NCBI GenBank assembly: GCA_025359625.1
Contig: JANYFT010000396.1
Location: forward strand, 1-48,328
From: Ferruginibacter sp.
GTDB taxonomy: Bacteria; Bacteroidota; Bacteroidia; Chitinophagales; Chitinophagaceae
Length of the DNA: 48,328 nucleotides
Direction: 5' to 3'
Made by a program: the position numbers and the translations under genes. The notes under the pieces were generated by a model that was not told where the DNA came from, ran no database searches, and saw nothing but the letters and a program-made list of their open reading frames with translations. Of this stretch, positions 18,209 to 27,563 are shown piece after piece (the stretch's first letter is position 1; each line of letters begins with the position of its first letter).

Positions 18209-18732
18209 TGATTAAAAAAAAACTAGTGCCGCTAATAACAGATTTGGATACGATCAAACATATTGCTGCTGACAAAGAAGCGGAAAATGACCATTTCAGG
18301 ATATTTCTTAAACAACAGGATGGAAAGCAAGTAGACTCAATCGTTCACCAGTTAAATGAGGCCATCACTCCACAAATAGATTGCACACAATGTGGTAATT
18401 GCTGCAGATCGCTTATGATAAATGTTACACCTGAAGAAACAGCTTCGTTGGCCTTTCACTTTAAAATGGAAGTGGCTGTTGTAAAAGATAAATATATAGA
18501 AATAAGTGAACAAGGCAAGATGATCATCAACACCATACCCTGTCATTTTTTAGGCGGTACCAGTTGCACTATTTACGAAAACCGTTTTACAGAATGCAGG
18601 GAGTTTCCACATTTACACAAAGACAATTTCACTTCACGGGTTTTTGGGTTGCTGATGTATTATGCCATCTGCCCCATTATTTTTAATGTTGTGGAAACAC
18701 TAAAAGAAAAGTTTGCCTTTGAACCTTCATAA
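18208..18732 (+). CDS. YkgJ-type cysteine cluster protein
   Basis: A 174-residue cytoplasmic protein with the zinc/iron-chelating Cys-cluster pattern CTQCGNCCRS near residue 58 and CHFLGGTSCTIYENRFTECREFP near 112-135. These cysteines are expected to hold a metal or Fe-S site, as in the YkgJ family; the biochemical role is unknown. Its ATG overlaps the stop of the TPR gene (TAATG), which suggests translational coupling and a three-gene operon with the DUF1579 gene. Confidence 0.85.
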   Translation: MIKKKLVPLITDLDTIKHIAADKEAENDHFRIFLKQQDGKQVDSIVHQLNEAITPQIDCTQCGNCCRSLMINVTPEETASLAFHFKMEVAVVKDKYIEISEQGKMIINTIPCHFLGGTSCTIYENRFTECREFPHLHKDNFTSRVFGLLMYYAICPIIFNVVETLKEKFAFEPS

Positions 18733-18839
18733 GCAGTACATTTATGGTATCAATATTGCTTGTTGCTAATAACTTTTTAAAGTCAGTACATTTTTCCCTT
18801 TCTTTGAACAATAATCATTTAAACAAAAAACTTAGTATC

Positions 18840-19349
18840 ATGAAATTGACAAAACTATTAATGGCAATTGCCATTGTAACAACCGTAAGCTTTGTAAGCT
18901 GTAAACCAAAAGATGCAGACATTCAAGCAGCTGTAGAAACCAAATTAAAAGCGATGCCTGATATGCTGACCGGCACTCCTACAGTTTCGGTAGCGGATGG
19001 AGTTGCTACATTAGGTGGTGAATGCAAAGATGAAATGTGCAAATCCGCCTGCGAAAAAGCAGCTTCAGAAGTCAAGGGCGTAAAATCTGTTGTAAATAAT
19101 TTCACATTACCAGCGCCGCCACCTTCACCAGTTGCCGCACCTGCTTCGGTAACGACTGTTTTAGACGCAGCAGCCCAGCAAAAAGTAACAGATGGTTTAA
19201 AAGATATTAAAGGAGTTACTGTTGAATTTGAAGGAGAAAAAGCAATGCTTTCCGGCGAAGTAACCAAAGCAGACAGGATGAAAATCATGCAGATGCTGGC
19301 CTCTGCAAAAGTTAAATCTGATGTATCAAAATTAACAGACAAAAAATAA
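18840..19349 (+). CDS. BON-domain lipoprotein
   Basis: A 169-residue lipoprotein starting MKLTKLLMAIAIVTTVSFVSC; the Cys is at a lipobox. Two BON-like modules follow: DADIQAAVETKLKAMPDM with GGECKDEMCKSACEKAASEVKGVKSVVNNF, and QQKVTDGLKDIKGVTVEFEGEKAMLSGEV. A proline/alanine linker (LPAPPPSPVAAPASV) joins them. BON domains bind phospholipid or stabilise the envelope under stress. A longer in-frame start at 18744 would bury the lipobox and is rejected. The extra Cys pair (CKDEMCKSAC) within the first module is unusual for BON domains. Confidence 0.83.
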   Translation: MKLTKLLMAIAIVTTVSFVSCKPKDADIQAAVETKLKAMPDMLTGTPTVSVADGVATLGGECKDEMCKSACEKAASEVKGVKSVVNNFTLPAPPPSPVAAPASVTTVLDAAAQQKVTDGLKDIKGVTVEFEGEKAMLSGEVTKADRMKIMQMLASAKVKSDVSKLTDKK

Positions 19350-19376
19350 TTTATCATCACCTAAAAATTAAATAAA

Positions 19377-19793
19377 ATGGCACTTCAGGAAAAATATGCT
19401 GAGTTGATACAAAGCGCAACCACTATGGGTGTAGCTAACTTAGCTGTGGCAGAACAAGCTGGTGTTTTACACGTAAGTGGTACTGCAAACAGCACTGTTG
19501 ATTATGATGCGCTTTGGGCATTGTATAATAAAATTGATCCCAACATGGCAAGCGGGGATTTGATGATGAATATTGATATTAAAGCGGATGCCGGAGCACA
19601 GTTGAAAGTAACTACAGACGCTACCAATCTTAATATCAGGAGTACACCTACTACTGATGGAGAAATAGTTGGCAAAGCAGCGCATAACGAAGTAGTTACA
19701 CTGGTAGAAAAAACAGATGATAGCTGGTGGAAAGTTAAAACAAAAGATGGCGAAGAAGGATATGCTTACGCACAGTACCTTTCTCCTCTTTAA
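19377..19793 (+). CDS. BON-like plus SH3 domain protein
   Basis: A 138-residue protein without a signal peptide. The N-terminal ~70 residues (ANLAVAEQAGVLHVSGTANSTVDYDALWALYNKIDP) look like the BON-like/LysM-partner fold of YgaU-type proteins. The C-terminal ~60 residues are a bacterial SH3 domain (TNLNIRSTPTTDGEIVGKAAHNEVVTLVEKTDDSWWKVKTKDGEEGYAYAQYL). It follows the BON lipoprotein by 27 bases and is closed by a terminator at 19811, so the two form a unit. A usual LysM domain is replaced by SH3. Localisation is uncertain. Confidence 0.8.
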   Translation: MALQEKYAELIQSATTMGVANLAVAEQAGVLHVSGTANSTVDYDALWALYNKIDPNMASGDLMMNIDIKADAGAQLKVTTDATNLNIRSTPTTDGEIVGKAAHNEVVTLVEKTDDSWWKVKTKDGEEGYAYAQYLSPL

Positions 19794-19810
19794 TAAATTC
19801 AAAATATGTT

Positions 19811-19848
19811 AAAAACCATTCGTTGCGGAGCGGATGGTTTTTTTGTTT
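19811..19848 (+). terminator. intrinsic terminator after the BON/SH3 gene
   Basis: AAAACCATTCG pairs with CGGATGGTTTT (one G-U) around a short loop, followed by a run of T. It starts 18 bases after the stop codon of the BON/SH3 gene. Confidence 0.8.
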
Positions 19849-19870
19849 GTAGCTTAGCAAAAATAATTCT

Positions 19871-20572
19871 ATGAAAAATAGCGGCCACATAATCCTGTCA
19901 TGTCTTTTTGTTTTTCTTTTAATTTCCTGCAGTGCACAAATCCCGACAAGTTTATCCGCAGATGAATTTGAAAAGGCTGTTCTTAAAGACTCGGTTCAAA
20001 TATTAGATGTAAGAACGCCGGGAGAATATGCATCAGGGCATATAAAAAATACACTCCTTGCCAACTGGAACGATGAAAAAGAATTTAGCCGCAGGATCGC
20101 TTTTGTTGATAAAAATAAACCGGTGTATGTATACTGCCTTGCAGGTGGAAGAAGTGCTGCTGCCGCAGAAAAAATGAGAGCGATGGGTTTTGAAAATGTA
20201 TACGAGTTAAAGGGTGGTATCAATGCCTGGAAGGCTGGAAATAAAACTTTAGAAGGTGCAAGTGCTGCAAAACAAATGACTATAATAGATTTTAACACCG
20301 CCATCAATGCTTCAAAAATTGTATTGGTTGATTTTGGTGCAGTCTGGTGCCCGCCCTGCAAAAAAATGGAACCTGTTTTAAAAGAGTTGCAGACTAATAA
20401 TCCCGGCAAATTTAATTTGGTGAAAGTGGATGGAGGAAACGATCTTGATTTATTAAAACAATATTCGATAACCGCATTACCTGTTTTTATTATTTTTAAA
20501 GATGGCAAACAGGTGTGGCGCAAAGATGGTATAGCAACTGAAAAAGAAATGGCCAATGCGTTGTTGCAATAA
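19871..20572 (+). CDS. rhodanese-thioredoxin fusion lipoprotein
   Basis: A 233-residue protein with a lipoprotein signal (LLISC, Cys20). Residues ~28-125 form a rhodanese domain with DVRTPGEY and the active-site loop YCLAGGRS, with nucleophile C89. Residues ~135-233 form a thioredoxin domain with WCPPC (C160, C163) and cis-Pro204 in ALPVF. Both active sites look intact. The fusion suggests sulfane-sulfur handling coupled to thiol-disulfide exchange in the periplasm or at the outer membrane. The reductant and the target are unknown. Confidence 0.9.
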   Translation: MKNSGHIILSCLFVFLLISCSAQIPTSLSADEFEKAVLKDSVQILDVRTPGEYASGHIKNTLLANWNDEKEFSRRIAFVDKNKPVYVYCLAGGRSAAAAEKMRAMGFENVYELKGGINAWKAGNKTLEGASAAKQMTIIDFNTAINASKIVLVDFGAVWCPPCKKMEPVLKELQTNNPGKFNLVKVDGGNDLDLLKQYSITALPVFIIFKDGKQVWRKDGIATEKEMANALLQ

Positions 20573-20573
20573 A

Positions 20574-21626
20574 TTATACCTGCGATAATTCTTTTATAAA
20601 ATCACTCACCAGGTAACTGATCAGTTTACCGGTAGTTTCATCCTTTCTGCCATCGGCCAGTTGTGTAGCACCTTCGCAAATATGCAGGTAGGCAGCTTTG
20701 GCATCCTGTGCCGTAAATGTAATGTATTGGCGGGCCTGCAAAACTGTTATGCCACAGGGCATCATTTCATTACTCAATACCTGCTCAATGCAACCCAGGT
20801 CTAATTCTATCCCCGTGTACGAGTCTTCTGTAAAGCCAGTGGCATGTGCCACAGACTGCATAAAATTTTTTCTTTCGTGAATAAATATTTCTTCATAAGT
20901 AATGTAATCAATAAAGGGATTGTTGTGAACCTCCATTAAAACATTTTGCGAAATGGTATTTTCATGAACGCCAATGATACAATATTTACCTAGATAACCA
21001 TCTTCTTCTGCGTAGTGAAAGCCGTTGCGATTGTGCCTTCCTTCTGTAACGCTAAAGTCGGCATGGGCATCTAAATTGATACAATTTATTTGTGCCAGTG
21101 AAATTGCTTCAGCTTTGCATAATCCCTTAGCTGTTCCTTTAATGATGGGGTAAGCATTGTTATGGCCACCGCCAATTACAATGGGAATTTTTTTAAAAGC
21201 AGTAATCACTTTTATCATATCTTCTACTGCATCATCAATTATATTTACTGCATGCCGGTAAGCTTCTATCAATTCATCCTGGTTATAGGCAGTGTTTTCA
21301 ATCAGATATTTAATATCGCCAAAATCAAAATGGCCTAACAGTAAAATATCTTCACCAGTTAAAAAATCATTGCTTTGGTGGTTTAAAAAATCGGCCAGAA
21401 ATGGTAACCAGGTAGTATCTGCACCACCAATACCATAGTTAGCTTTTATGCCAATATCTTCCGGAATGCCCAACAGTACATATTTTGCAGCCGATTGTTG
21501 TAAAACTTCTGCCCAGTTTTCGGTATTTACAACATGCTTTATCCGTTCACCTATTTTAGTTTCAAATCGGCGAATACGGGTAAGGGATAAAATATCTTCT
21601 TTGGAATAAAACTTAAAATGTTTCAT
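20574..21626 (-). CDS. arginase/formimidoylglutamase family hydrolase
   Basis: A 350-residue ureohydrolase-fold protein. Metal-ligand motifs are visible: H155 in GGGHNN and D186, H188, D190 in NLDAHADF. The third motif, normally SxDxDxxDP, reads GIELDLGCIEQ: D276 is present but the next aspartate position is Gly278. Bacteroidota proteins of this type are annotated as formimidoylglutamase, which hydrolyses N-formimidoyl-glutamate in histidine breakdown; agmatinase or another amidinohydrolase is possible. No other hut gene is nearby. It converges tail-to-tail with the rhodanese-thioredoxin gene with a single base between stops. Confidence 0.82.
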   Translation of the reverse strand: MKHFKFYSKEDILSLTRIRRFETKIGERIKHVVNTENWAEVLQQSAAKYVLLGIPEDIGIKANYGIGGADTTWLPFLADFLNHQSNDFLTGEDILLLGHFDFGDIKYLIENTAYNQDELIEAYRHAVNIIDDAVEDMIKVITAFKKIPIVIGGGHNNAYPIIKGTAKGLCKAEAISLAQINCINLDAHADFSVTEGRHNRNGFHYAEEDGYLGKYCIIGVHENTISQNVLMEVHNNPFIDYITYEEIFIHERKNFMQSVAHATGFTEDSYTGIELDLGCIEQVLSNEMMPCGITVLQARQYITFTAQDAKAAYLHICEGATQLADGRKDETTGKLISYLVSDFIKELSQV

Positions 21627-21818
21627 ATAGGGAAGTTAGCAAAAATGGAAATCATTACAACCATAAAAATTTATAACTGCATCCGATAGCTAACGCGTGC
21701 TAAAAGTGTATGAAGGTAAATTATTTGGCTACCAATAATTTAACGGTATGCCTGAAATGGATTTAGCTTTTTATCCCTTTGGCACAGTCTATGCCTCTAA
21801 TAATTTAAAACATTTTAT

Positions 21819-22199
21819 ATGGACATCATTATTCAATCTTTGGGCTTTAAGGCCGGAGAAACATTAGAGAGTTTTATAAGAGAAAAAGTTAGCGCATTAA
21901 AAAGCGATATCATAGTAAGGGCCAATGTTACACTGTTTATGGGGCCTGAAACAAACCCGGAAAATAATTACTGCGAAATAAGGTTAGAGGTGCCGGGCAA
22001 TGACCATTTTGTAAAAAAGAACAGCGAATATTTTGAGACATCGGTTAGTGAATGTGTGGATGTTTTGGCACAAATGATCAATAAATCTAAAGACATTAAC
22101 ACAGACCGGCGCCAATCGAAAACCCTTGAGGTGCACAATGCCTTGTTGGCGGATGAGTTAAATGATGATGAGGTTGAATTGGAAGATGTAGTTAAATAA
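21819..22199 (+). CDS. hpf: HPF/RaiA family ribosome hibernation factor
   Basis: A 126-residue protein of the ribosome-associated inhibitor family. It has IIIQSLGFKAGETLESFIREKVSAL, then the strand-helix pattern CEIRLEVPGNDHFVKKNSEYFETSVSECVDVLAQMI. It is the short form, lacking the C-terminal dimerisation domain of long HPF, and ends in an acidic tail. Such proteins bind the 30S decoding region in stationary phase to protect idle ribosomes. It stands alone, followed by a good terminator. Confidence 0.88.
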   Translation: MDIIIQSLGFKAGETLESFIREKVSALKSDIIVRANVTLFMGPETNPENNYCEIRLEVPGNDHFVKKNSEYFETSVSECVDVLAQMINKSKDINTDRRQSKTLEVHNALLADELNDDEVELEDVVK

Positions 22200-22213
22200 A
22201 TTATTTCCTATGT

Positions 22214-22254
22214 AAAATAGCCGCCAGGTAATATTTCCAGGTGGCTATTTTTTT
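22214..22254 (+). terminator. intrinsic terminator after hpf
   Basis: AAAATAGCCGCC pairs with GGTGGCTATTTT (one G-U) around an ~17-base loop, then T-rich sequence. It begins 14 bases after the hpf stop. The T-rich ends on both strands allow it to serve the convergent HAD gene too. Confidence 0.78.
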
Positions 22255-22274
22255 CATTTATATGCAATATCTTT

Positions 22275-23081
22275 TTAAGAAAAATGATGATGCAATGCTT
22301 TGGCTACACCATCGTTATTATTAGTATCCGTTACATAATTGGCAACTGATTTTATTTCTTCGGGTGCATTGCCCATCGCTACACCTACGCCGGCAAATTC
22401 TATCATTCCTTTATCATTGTAGTTATCACCAATAGCAATGGTTTCTCTTTTATCAATCCCATATTTGCTTATCAAAAACTCAATGGCATTTGCTTTAGAA
22501 GCTTCCAGGCTCATCAGTTCAAGGTAAGAGGCCTGCGATTTAAAGATGTTTAATTTCCCTTTGTGCAGTTCATTCAGTTTTTGTTCAATGCCAAGTATCA
22601 GGTGTTTCTCTCCTGCAATTAATATTTTATTAGGGCCTGTTTTTTGAGCTTCCCAGTGGTGAAGGGTTTCGTGAAATGGTTGAATTTTTATTTTAACGGA
22701 AGTAATTTTTTGTTCTTTTTTTATCCGGTCATTTTCTACTTCCGCAAACCATTCCATCTGGCTGTAATACATGGCTGACAAGCCTGTAAAACCCTTTAGT
22801 TCTTGATGAACAGCAATGGTATCTGGAATTGAAACAGCCGCCTGGTAGATGATCTCGTTATTGTGAAAAATATAACCACCGTTAAGGCTAACCACCGGCA
22901 TATCATCTGTAACTACCTTTTTACTAATGGGTAATATACCATGCAGGGGACGGGCAGAAATAAGCACCACTAAAATCCCTTTTTGCTGTAGTTTGTGAAT
23001 TGCGTGTTTAGTTACTTCACTAACGCTATGATCACTTTTTAACAGGGTGCCATCCATATCTATAAAAACCGCTTTGTACAT
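22275..23081 (-). CDS. Cof-type HAD-IIB phosphatase
   Basis: A 268-residue cytoplasmic hydrolase. The catalytic FIDMDGTLL motif (D8, D10) opens the protein. SARP is in motif II. A large C2-type cap occupies the middle. GDNYNDKGMIEFAGVGVAMGNA closes the active site. The Cof/YbiV-type family dephosphorylates sugar phosphates, flavin mononucleotide or other small metabolites; the substrate cannot be told. It lies downstream of the M1 peptidase gene with a 35-base gap. Confidence 0.9.
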   Translation of the reverse strand: MYKAVFIDMDGTLLKSDHSVSEVTKHAIHKLQQKGILVVLISARPLHGILPISKKVVTDDMPVVSLNGGYIFHNNEIIYQAAVSIPDTIAVHQELKGFTGLSAMYYSQMEWFAEVENDRIKKEQKITSVKIKIQPFHETLHHWEAQKTGPNKILIAGEKHLILGIEQKLNELHKGKLNIFKSQASYLELMSLEASKANAIEFLISKYGIDKRETIAIGDNYNDKGMIEFAGVGVAMGNAPEEIKSVANYVTDTNNNDGVAKALHHHFS

Positions 23082-23116
23082 CGTATAATTTTTATTTAAT
23101 AAGAGCGTTTCTTAAA

Positions 23117-25069
23117 TTAATTTGCTTTCCAACTATTGTTGGCAAAATTTATATCGGGTAAAACTTTGTTGGGGTCTATCACTACTCTTACTAATTTTTC
23201 TGTAGTAGGTAATTTCACTTTCCATACTATGGTATTGTTCCAAACTTCTACCGGTAATTTAATTACACCTTTTTTACCACTTACTGTTTCATAAGCAATG
23301 GTTACTGGCATGGCCATCTGGTCTAAATTGGCGATGGTTACAATAGCTCCGTTAGTTTCAATATCCTTTTCATATTTTACCGATTCGATGGCTTGATCGA
23401 GTCTGTAATTTTCCAGGAACCAGCCTTTCCAAAACCAGCTAAGGTCCTCCCCTGCTACATTATCCATTGTTCTAAAAAAATCCCAGGGCGTTGGATGTTT
23501 ATACGCCCAGCGTTGGATGTACATTTTGAAAGCATAATCAAACCTGTCTGGCCCTAAAATTTCATTGCGTAATAATTCTAAACCATAACCTGGTTTGGCA
23601 TATAAAGCATTACCAATGTTGGCTTCTCTCAAAGCATCCGGGGTACTCATGATGGACTCACTACCGGGACCAAACATATACTGCGCCGTGGATTCCATAT
23701 TTTTAGGATCTTCCTTGTACTCCCCATTATTAAAATCATCATGGGCTAACGAATTGATGAATGTATTAAAGCCTTCATCCATCCACCCATATTTTCGTTC
23801 GTTACTGCCAACAATCATAGGAAACCAGGTGTGCCCAAACTCATGGTCGGTAACGCCAAATAACTGATCTTCTGTTGCTTTCCATCCGCAAAAAACTATG
23901 CCGGGATATTCCATACCGCCTACATTGCTGGCCACGTTGGTTGCGGCCGGGTAAGGAAATTCAAACCATCTTTTACTATAATTTTCAATACTGTTTTTGG
24001 TATATTCAGTTGCCCTGCCCCATGCTTTTGTGCCATTACTTTCTACCGGGTAAACACTCATTGCCAAAGAAATTTTGCCACTGGGTAAATTTATTTTAGC
24101 AGCATCCCAGATAAATGCTTTAGACGAAGCCCAGGATATATCCCTTGCATTAGCAATTTTGTAGTGCCAGGTTAACGTATTCCCCTTTGGCCTTGATGAA
24201 GGATCAGCTACTTCTTTCTCGGTACGGATCATCACTGTTTTATCACTCTTCTTAGCATTGTTTAACCGTTCATTTTGTGTGGCTGTTAATACTTCTGCAG
24301 GGTTTCGTAATTCGCCACTGGCCACCACAATATGCGATGCCGGTGCGGTGATGGTAAAATCAAAATCGCCATACTCCAGATAAAATTCGCCTGGCCCTAA
24401 ATACGGTAAAGTATTCCAGCCCTGCACTTCATCAAACACACACATTCTTGGATACCATTGCGCCACCGTAAAAATATCTCCGTTCTTAGTTTTTAAAATA
24501 CCGCAACGATCGGCTCCATATTCCGGTAAAATAAAATTATAATCCATTTTTATGGTAACTACATCTCCACGGGCACTCATGGGTTTTGGTAAACGTATCT
24601 GCATTCTTGTATCGGTGATAATGTAATTGGCCGCAACGTTATTCAGTTGAACATTACTGATATTATCCCCACCATTAAAACCGTTTTTTGCATCGCCATA
24701 ACGGCTTCGGCTATCTACCGGCATACGGGCTTGCCCACGGCTTTTGTTGTTAAATAAATTTTGGTCTAAGTAAAGCCATAAAAAAGGTAATGCGTGCGGA
24801 CTATTGTTTTTGTAAGTGATGGTAACAGTGCCTGCTACCTGGTGTGTAATCTCATTTAAAGAAGCTGTGATCTGGTAGTCGGCCCTGTTTTGCCAATAGC
24901 CAATATTTGGCTCACCTGTTGCGGCCCTGGTAATAGTTTCACCGGTTGCGTAAAATAAAGGAGAGAATAAAGTATGGGGATCATAATTGGATTCTATATT
25001 TACTTCCTGGGCAAAACTGTTAAGCGTTAAAGCGTAGAGGAAAGAAAATAAAAAGCATTTTTTAATCAT
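23117..25069 (-). CDS. secreted M1 family metallopeptidase
   Basis: A 650-residue protein with a signal peptide ([21 protein letters not shown]). It has an M1 N-terminal beta domain with EVAD and RCGI landmarks, a GGMEYPG exopeptidase motif at about 384-390, and zinc site H409-E410-xx-H413 with the third ligand E432 in MDEGFNTF. The usual aminopeptidase GAMEN motif is the variant GGMEY. It is expected to trim peptides in the periplasm. A C-terminal domain follows but no Por-type sorting tail is evident. Confidence 0.92.
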   Translation of the reverse strand: MIKKCFLFSFLYALTLNSFAQEVNIESNYDPHTLFSPLFYATGETITRAATGEPNIGYWQNRADYQITASLNEITHQVAGTVTITYKNNSPHALPFLWLYLDQNLFNNKSRGQARMPVDSRSRYGDAKNGFNGGDNISNVQLNNVAANYIITDTRMQIRLPKPMSARGDVVTIKMDYNFILPEYGADRCGILKTKNGDIFTVAQWYPRMCVFDEVQGWNTLPYLGPGEFYLEYGDFDFTITAPASHIVVASGELRNPAEVLTATQNERLNNAKKSDKTVMIRTEKEVADPSSRPKGNTLTWHYKIANARDISWASSKAFIWDAAKINLPSGKISLAMSVYPVESNGTKAWGRATEYTKNSIENYSKRWFEFPYPAATNVASNVGGMEYPGIVFCGWKATEDQLFGVTDHEFGHTWFPMIVGSNERKYGWMDEGFNTFINSLAHDDFNNGEYKEDPKNMESTAQYMFGPGSESIMSTPDALREANIGNALYAKPGYGLELLRNEILGPDRFDYAFKMYIQRWAYKHPTPWDFFRTMDNVAGEDLSWFWKGWFLENYRLDQAIESVKYEKDIETNGAIVTIANLDQMAMPVTIAYETVSGKKGVIKLPVEVWNNTIVWKVKLPTTEKLVRVVIDPNKVLPDINFANNSWKAN

Positions 25070-25209
25070 ATTTTCATATTTAAAGATAAACTAAGCCTTT
25101 TTGAACTAAATATTCTTTGCAGTTAATTAAAAGAATGAACTGTAAATATTTTTTTGAACCAAAATTTATAATTTTTATGGTTGGAACTTGTCAGTATTTA
25201 TTCGTTTTT

Positions 25210-25962
25210 TTATTGCAGGTCTTTCAGTAATCTTTTACCATCTTCTTTTATGGCAGCATCATCTTCTGTATGATTGGGCAACAAAAGCATTTTGTTAATT
25301 GTGTTAATTGCTTTGGTATTCTCATCATTTTTTTTATATGCTCTGGCTAATTCAAAATAATTCAATATAAAACCATCCGTTATGCTGTTTGATTTTTCAA
25401 ATGCAAAAATTGCATCCCTGATAGTACCTAATGGAATGCTTCCATATAAAAGTTTTGCAGCACTGCGTTCAATAATATTCAGGCTACTTAATTCATAATT
25501 CCATCTTCCTAAAACATGCCATGCTTTGTAGTTTTTGGGATCACTTTTTATAGCAATATCCACATATTTTTTTACTTCTTTGGCGGTAAAAATTTTTTCT
25601 TTTCCACCTTTATTTAAAGAACTTCTGCCTAATGCAATTGCCATTACACAGTTGCCTTCTGCGTTATTGGGATCAAGCTTTAATGAAATACCCGCATAGG
25701 TTTTGGCTGCTTCATAGTAATCATTTGTTACTTTTTTATCAAGCTGGCGTTTGCCAATCCTACTACACAATTCGCTGCATTTATTAAGGGCATAAATATT
25801 GGTAGGTTGTATTTTTAATATCTCTTTAAATTTTGTAAAAGCCGCTTTTTCATCAGGAACCATTTCCAGCCGGTTTGCTTCTTTGGTTAATAAAAATATA
25901 TCCTGTGAGGATACTTTCATTAAAAAAAGTGAAGTACAAAAAAGGATCAATAAAGTTTTCAT
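25210..25962 (-). CDS. secreted TPR protein (RMDN-like)
   Basis: A 250-residue protein with a signal peptide (MKTLLILFCTSLFLMKVSSQ) and TPR-type helices throughout: AAKTYAGISLKLDPNNAEG, AKEVKKYVDIAIKSDPKNYKAWHVLGRWNYEL and LNYFELARAYKKNDENTKA. The arrangement resembles the bacterial relatives of the 'regulator of microtubule dynamics' TPR family, whose bacterial role is unknown. It starts 2 bases after the folB stop, so it is probably the last gene of a trxB-folB group. Confidence 0.78.
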   Translation of the reverse strand: MKTLLILFCTSLFLMKVSSQDIFLLTKEANRLEMVPDEKAAFTKFKEILKIQPTNIYALNKCSELCSRIGKRQLDKKVTNDYYEAAKTYAGISLKLDPNNAEGNCVMAIALGRSSLNKGGKEKIFTAKEVKKYVDIAIKSDPKNYKAWHVLGRWNYELSSLNIIERSAAKLLYGSIPLGTIRDAIFAFEKSNSITDGFILNYFELARAYKKNDENTKAINTINKMLLLPNHTEDDAAIKEDGKRLLKDLQ

Positions 25963-25964
25963 AT

Positions 25965-26324
25965 CTAAAATACTTTCGAATAACTAATGCCCACTGTTCC
26001 CTGGAAATTGCCAATGGGAGGATTTAATTTTCTGATATTGATGGTAACGGACTTTATCTTTTTATCAAATAATTGAATTTTTTCTGACAGATCCTGAACT
26101 ACTGTTTCCAGCAATGCTGTTGGGATATCCATAACTTCTTTGATGATAGCATGCAAAGCAACATAATCAACTGTTTGATGAAGCCTGTTGATCTTCGCCG
26201 GAGCCTCAATTGATATATCCACATTTACTTCAAAATCATTACCTAAAACTTTTTCTTCTTTAAACATTCCATGAAAAGAATGGAATATTAAACTATGCAG
26301 GTGAATGGTTAACATCGAGATCAT
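25965..26324 (-). CDS. folB: dihydroneopterin aldolase
   Basis: FolB converts 7,8-dihydroneopterin to 6-hydroxymethyl-dihydropterin in folate synthesis. The 119-residue protein matches the tunnelling fold family: FHSFHGMFKEEKVLGNDFEVNVDI, VDYVALHAIIKEVM, LLETVVQDLSEKI and VTINIRKLNPPI, with the catalytic-region E and K residues present. The Met at residue 4 (position 26315) is an equally good start by homology. It lies between trxB and a secreted TPR gene. Confidence 0.9.
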   Translation of the reverse strand: MISMLTIHLHSLIFHSFHGMFKEEKVLGNDFEVNVDISIEAPAKINRLHQTVDYVALHAIIKEVMDIPTALLETVVQDLSEKIQLFDKKIKSVTINIRKLNPPIGNFQGTVGISYSKVF

Positions 26325-26371
26325 AAAAAATTAAGGTAGTCAATAAAAGGCAGGTAATCTGTTAAAAGCCA

Positions 26372-27331
26372 TTAGCCAGTTTGGTGCACAGCAACTTTTG
26401 CTCCTAAATATCTTTCCGCATCCAGTGCCGCCATACATCCGCTGCCTGCTGCAGTTACGGCCTGGCGATAAATTTTATCCTGCACATCACCGGAAGCAAA
26501 TACCCCTTCAATATTCGTTTTAGATGTTCCCGGGATGGTTAAAATATAACCAGCCTCATCCAAATCTAACCAGTCTTTAAAAATATCGCTGTTAGGGTGA
26601 TGGCCAATGGCAACAAAAAAAGCACTTACCGCAATCTCTGTTTTTTCGCTGGTTTCATTATTTTTAATCCGCACGCCTTCTACTTTTTTATCACCTAATA
26701 TTTCATCTGTTTCACTATGCCAGTACACACTTATATTTTTGGTATTCAACACCCTGTCCTGCATTATCTTACTAGCCCTCATCTCGCCTTTTCTAACAAT
26801 CATGTGTACATGCGAACAAATATTGGAAAGATACAATGCCTCTTCAGCAGCCGTATCCCCAGCGCCAACTATGGCTACTTCTTTTCCTTTAAAGAAAAAA
26901 CCATCGCAAACTGCACAAGCACTAACGCCATAGCCATTCAACCGTTGCTCACTTTCAATACCCAGCCATTTTGCAGAAGCGCCAGTGGAAATAATTATTG
27001 CATCAGCTTCTATCCATTTTTCTTCATCAATCTCTACCCTGTAGGGCTGGGCAAAAAAATCTACTTTAGTGGCTAATCCATACCGTATATCTGCACCCAT
27101 TCTTTTTGCCTGGTTTTCAAAATGAATCATCATGTCTGGCCCCTGTATACCATCAGGGTATCCGGGATAATTTTCTACTTCAGTAGTAATTGTTAATTGT
27201 CCACCAGGTTGTATGCCCTGGTACAATACCGGCTTCAATCCCGCCCTGCTGGCATAAATGGCAGCTGTGTAACCTGCCGGGCCTGAACCAATAATTAAAC
27301 AATGAACTTTTTCTACACTACTATTTTCCAT
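26372..27331 (-). CDS. trxB: thioredoxin-disulfide reductase
   Basis: TrxB transfers electrons from NADPH via FAD to thioredoxin. The 319-residue protein shows the FAD-binding GSGPAG (15-20), the redox pair C139-AVC142 in SACAVCDG, the NADPH-binding GAGDTAAEEALYL and the C-terminal FAD motif GVFASGDVQD. Length and order are standard. On the minus strand TAAATTTG at 27381-27374 matches the -7 promoter element and lies about 43 bases before the ATG, but no -33 element was found at normal spacing. Confidence 0.95.
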   Translation of the reverse strand: MENSSVEKVHCLIIGSGPAGYTAAIYASRAGLKPVLYQGIQPGGQLTITTEVENYPGYPDGIQGPDMMIHFENQAKRMGADIRYGLATKVDFFAQPYRVEIDEEKWIEADAIIISTGASAKWLGIESEQRLNGYGVSACAVCDGFFFKGKEVAIVGAGDTAAEEALYLSNICSHVHMIVRKGEMRASKIMQDRVLNTKNISVYWHSETDEILGDKKVEGVRIKNNETSEKTEIAVSAFFVAIGHHPNSDIFKDWLDLDEAGYILTIPGTSKTNIEGVFASGDVQDKIYRQAVTAAGSGCMAALDAERYLGAKVAVHQTG

Positions 27332-27563
27332 ATATCTTTTACTATTGTTGATGCCTTATTTTTTATAGGTCTGCAAATTTACACGATTATTTGTAATCTA
27401 TTTTTGCTTCAATTTATAGGGAAGTTAACTTGCAAGTGCCACTCATTTTTTAATTCATTTTGTATATAAAAAAATTTTATTCTGTAAATGAGAGATAACT
27501 ATTTTGTTTCAGATAACTGTCATTTGAATTATAGATGAACCTTAAATATTTGTAAGGATTTTT

